Shown here piece after piece: positions 5,286 through 5,665 of a stretch of DNA of 5,665 nt. The translations under genes and the position numbers were made by a program. The stretch's first letter is position 1. Every line of letters begins with the position of its first letter. The notes under the pieces are model-generated. The model was not told the origin of the DNA, ran no database searches, and saw only the letters and a list, made by a program, of their open reading frames with translations. The stretch covers positions 972 through 6,636 of the forward strand of contig PKYU01000334.1 of assembly GCA_003132765.1 (NCBI GenBank), in the 5' to 3' direction. Origin of the DNA: Chitinophagaceae bacterium (GTDB lineage: Bacteria > Bacteroidota > Bacteroidia > Chitinophagales > Chitinophagaceae).

Positions 5286-5665
5286 CTACAATTTTACACT
5301 CAAACCTGCTGCTATCAAAGATTGCAACTGCAAACCGGGAGAATCACGATTTGGGCCAAAAAGCTTAACGTCATCATCATAAATTAGATTGAGACTAAGA
5401 CTGGCTGTAAGTAATTTAGAAATTTTTGCAACAAACATATTATTCATCATTACATCTACGTTCTGTGGATTATGTTGGTAATTTGAAAATAGATCCAGCC
5501 TTCCATTATAACTAATGGTTTTACTTAAATCTTTGATATAAGTTATACTCGCAAAAGCCCCAATTTCACTTTTTACCTTTTTGCCAGGTGTTACGCCATA
5601 AGCCCCTTTTGCAGATAGAGTATCATCAGTAACTAAAATCCACTTGAAAGTGATTGGGGATACAT
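5286..5665 (-). CDS. DUF3078-like protein, C-terminal fragment
   Basis: An open frame of 125 codons enters from the right edge and ends at TAG (5286-5288). I translated it by hand. It begins VSPITFKWILVTDDTLSAKG, has a middle stretch with LSKTITYNGRLDLFSNYQHN, continues with PQNVDVMMNNMFVAKISKLL, and ends LIYDDDVKLFGPNRDSPGLQ followed by LQSLIAAGLSVKL. The alternating polar/hydrophobic stretches and the order 'LDLFSNY...PQNVDV...INKxLxAxLxxxLIYDDDVK' are what I remember of DUF3078 proteins of Bacteroidota, thought to be outer-membrane beta-barrel proteins of unknown function. The final segment resembles a last beta-strand. The N-terminus, including any signal peptide, is outside the window, so localisation is inferred. 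It converges on tig and shares its terminator. The DUF3078 assignment is from recall of motif order, not a search. Confidence 0.75.
   Translation of the reverse strand, partial: VSPITFKWILVTDDTLSAKGAYGVTPGKKVKSEIGAFASITYIKDLSKTISYNGRLDLFSNYQHNPQNVDVMMNNMFVAKISKLLTASLSLNLIYDDDVKLFGPNRDSPGLQLQSLIAAGLSVKL

Noticed and set aside
1..5665. Search for CRISPR, insertion sequences, prophage, toxin-antitoxin or defence genes
   Set aside because: No repeat array, transposase, terminal inverted repeats, integrase or defence motif is seen; nearly all of the sequence is accounted for by conserved genes.

Overview
The window is a compact, AT-rich stretch of bacterial chromosome made of housekeeping genes, and it almost certainly comes from a member of the Bacteroidota. 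Four things point there. A sequence matching the Bacteroidota -7 promoter element (TAnnTTTG) lies just before the tRNA gene, with near-matches before three of the protein genes. Recognisable Shine-Dalgarno sites are mostly absent. The trigger factor is of a divergent type with a weakly conserved PPIase region. The right edge carries the C-terminal end of a DUF3078-like protein, a family I know from Bacteroidota. A Chitinophagaceae- or Sphingobacteria-like source is a guess from protein flavour, not a demonstrated placement.

Left half (1-3421) is on the minus strand and reads right to left. A full-length bifunctional (p)ppGpp synthetase/hydrolase (rel/spoT type, 743 aa) is followed after 51 nt by pyrD, the quinone-dependent class 2 dihydroorotate dehydrogenase (352 aa). 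After another 25 nt comes the first 18 codons of a probable membrane protein of TerC type, cut by the window edge. The short same-strand gaps allow co-transcription. However, pyrD and rel each have their own candidate -7 box almost touching the start codon, which would give leaderless or nearly leaderless mRNAs.

Middle (3422-3826): a 255-nt AT-rich divergent spacer separates rel from tRNA-Leu(UAG). It holds the outward promoters and one imperfect dyad. The tRNA is a complete class II gene without an encoded CCA. The 68-nt gap between the tRNA and tig contains two compact inverted repeats and a weak -7-like sequence.

Right half (3827-5665): tig, the ribosome-associated chaperone trigger factor (454 aa), is on the plus strand. 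It meets a convergent minus-strand gene, the DUF3078-like fragment. The two share an 18-bp stem-loop with A and T tracts on its two flanks that should terminate transcription both ways.

Functionally the window groups growth control (ppGpp), pyrimidine synthesis, a leucine tRNA and nascent-chain folding. I see no mobile element, CRISPR, phage or defence gene, and no clear sign of a novel system. The best second-look items are the degenerate PPIase domain and His-rich tail of trigger factor, the structured tRNA-tig spacer, and the near-leaderless starts of rel and pyrD.
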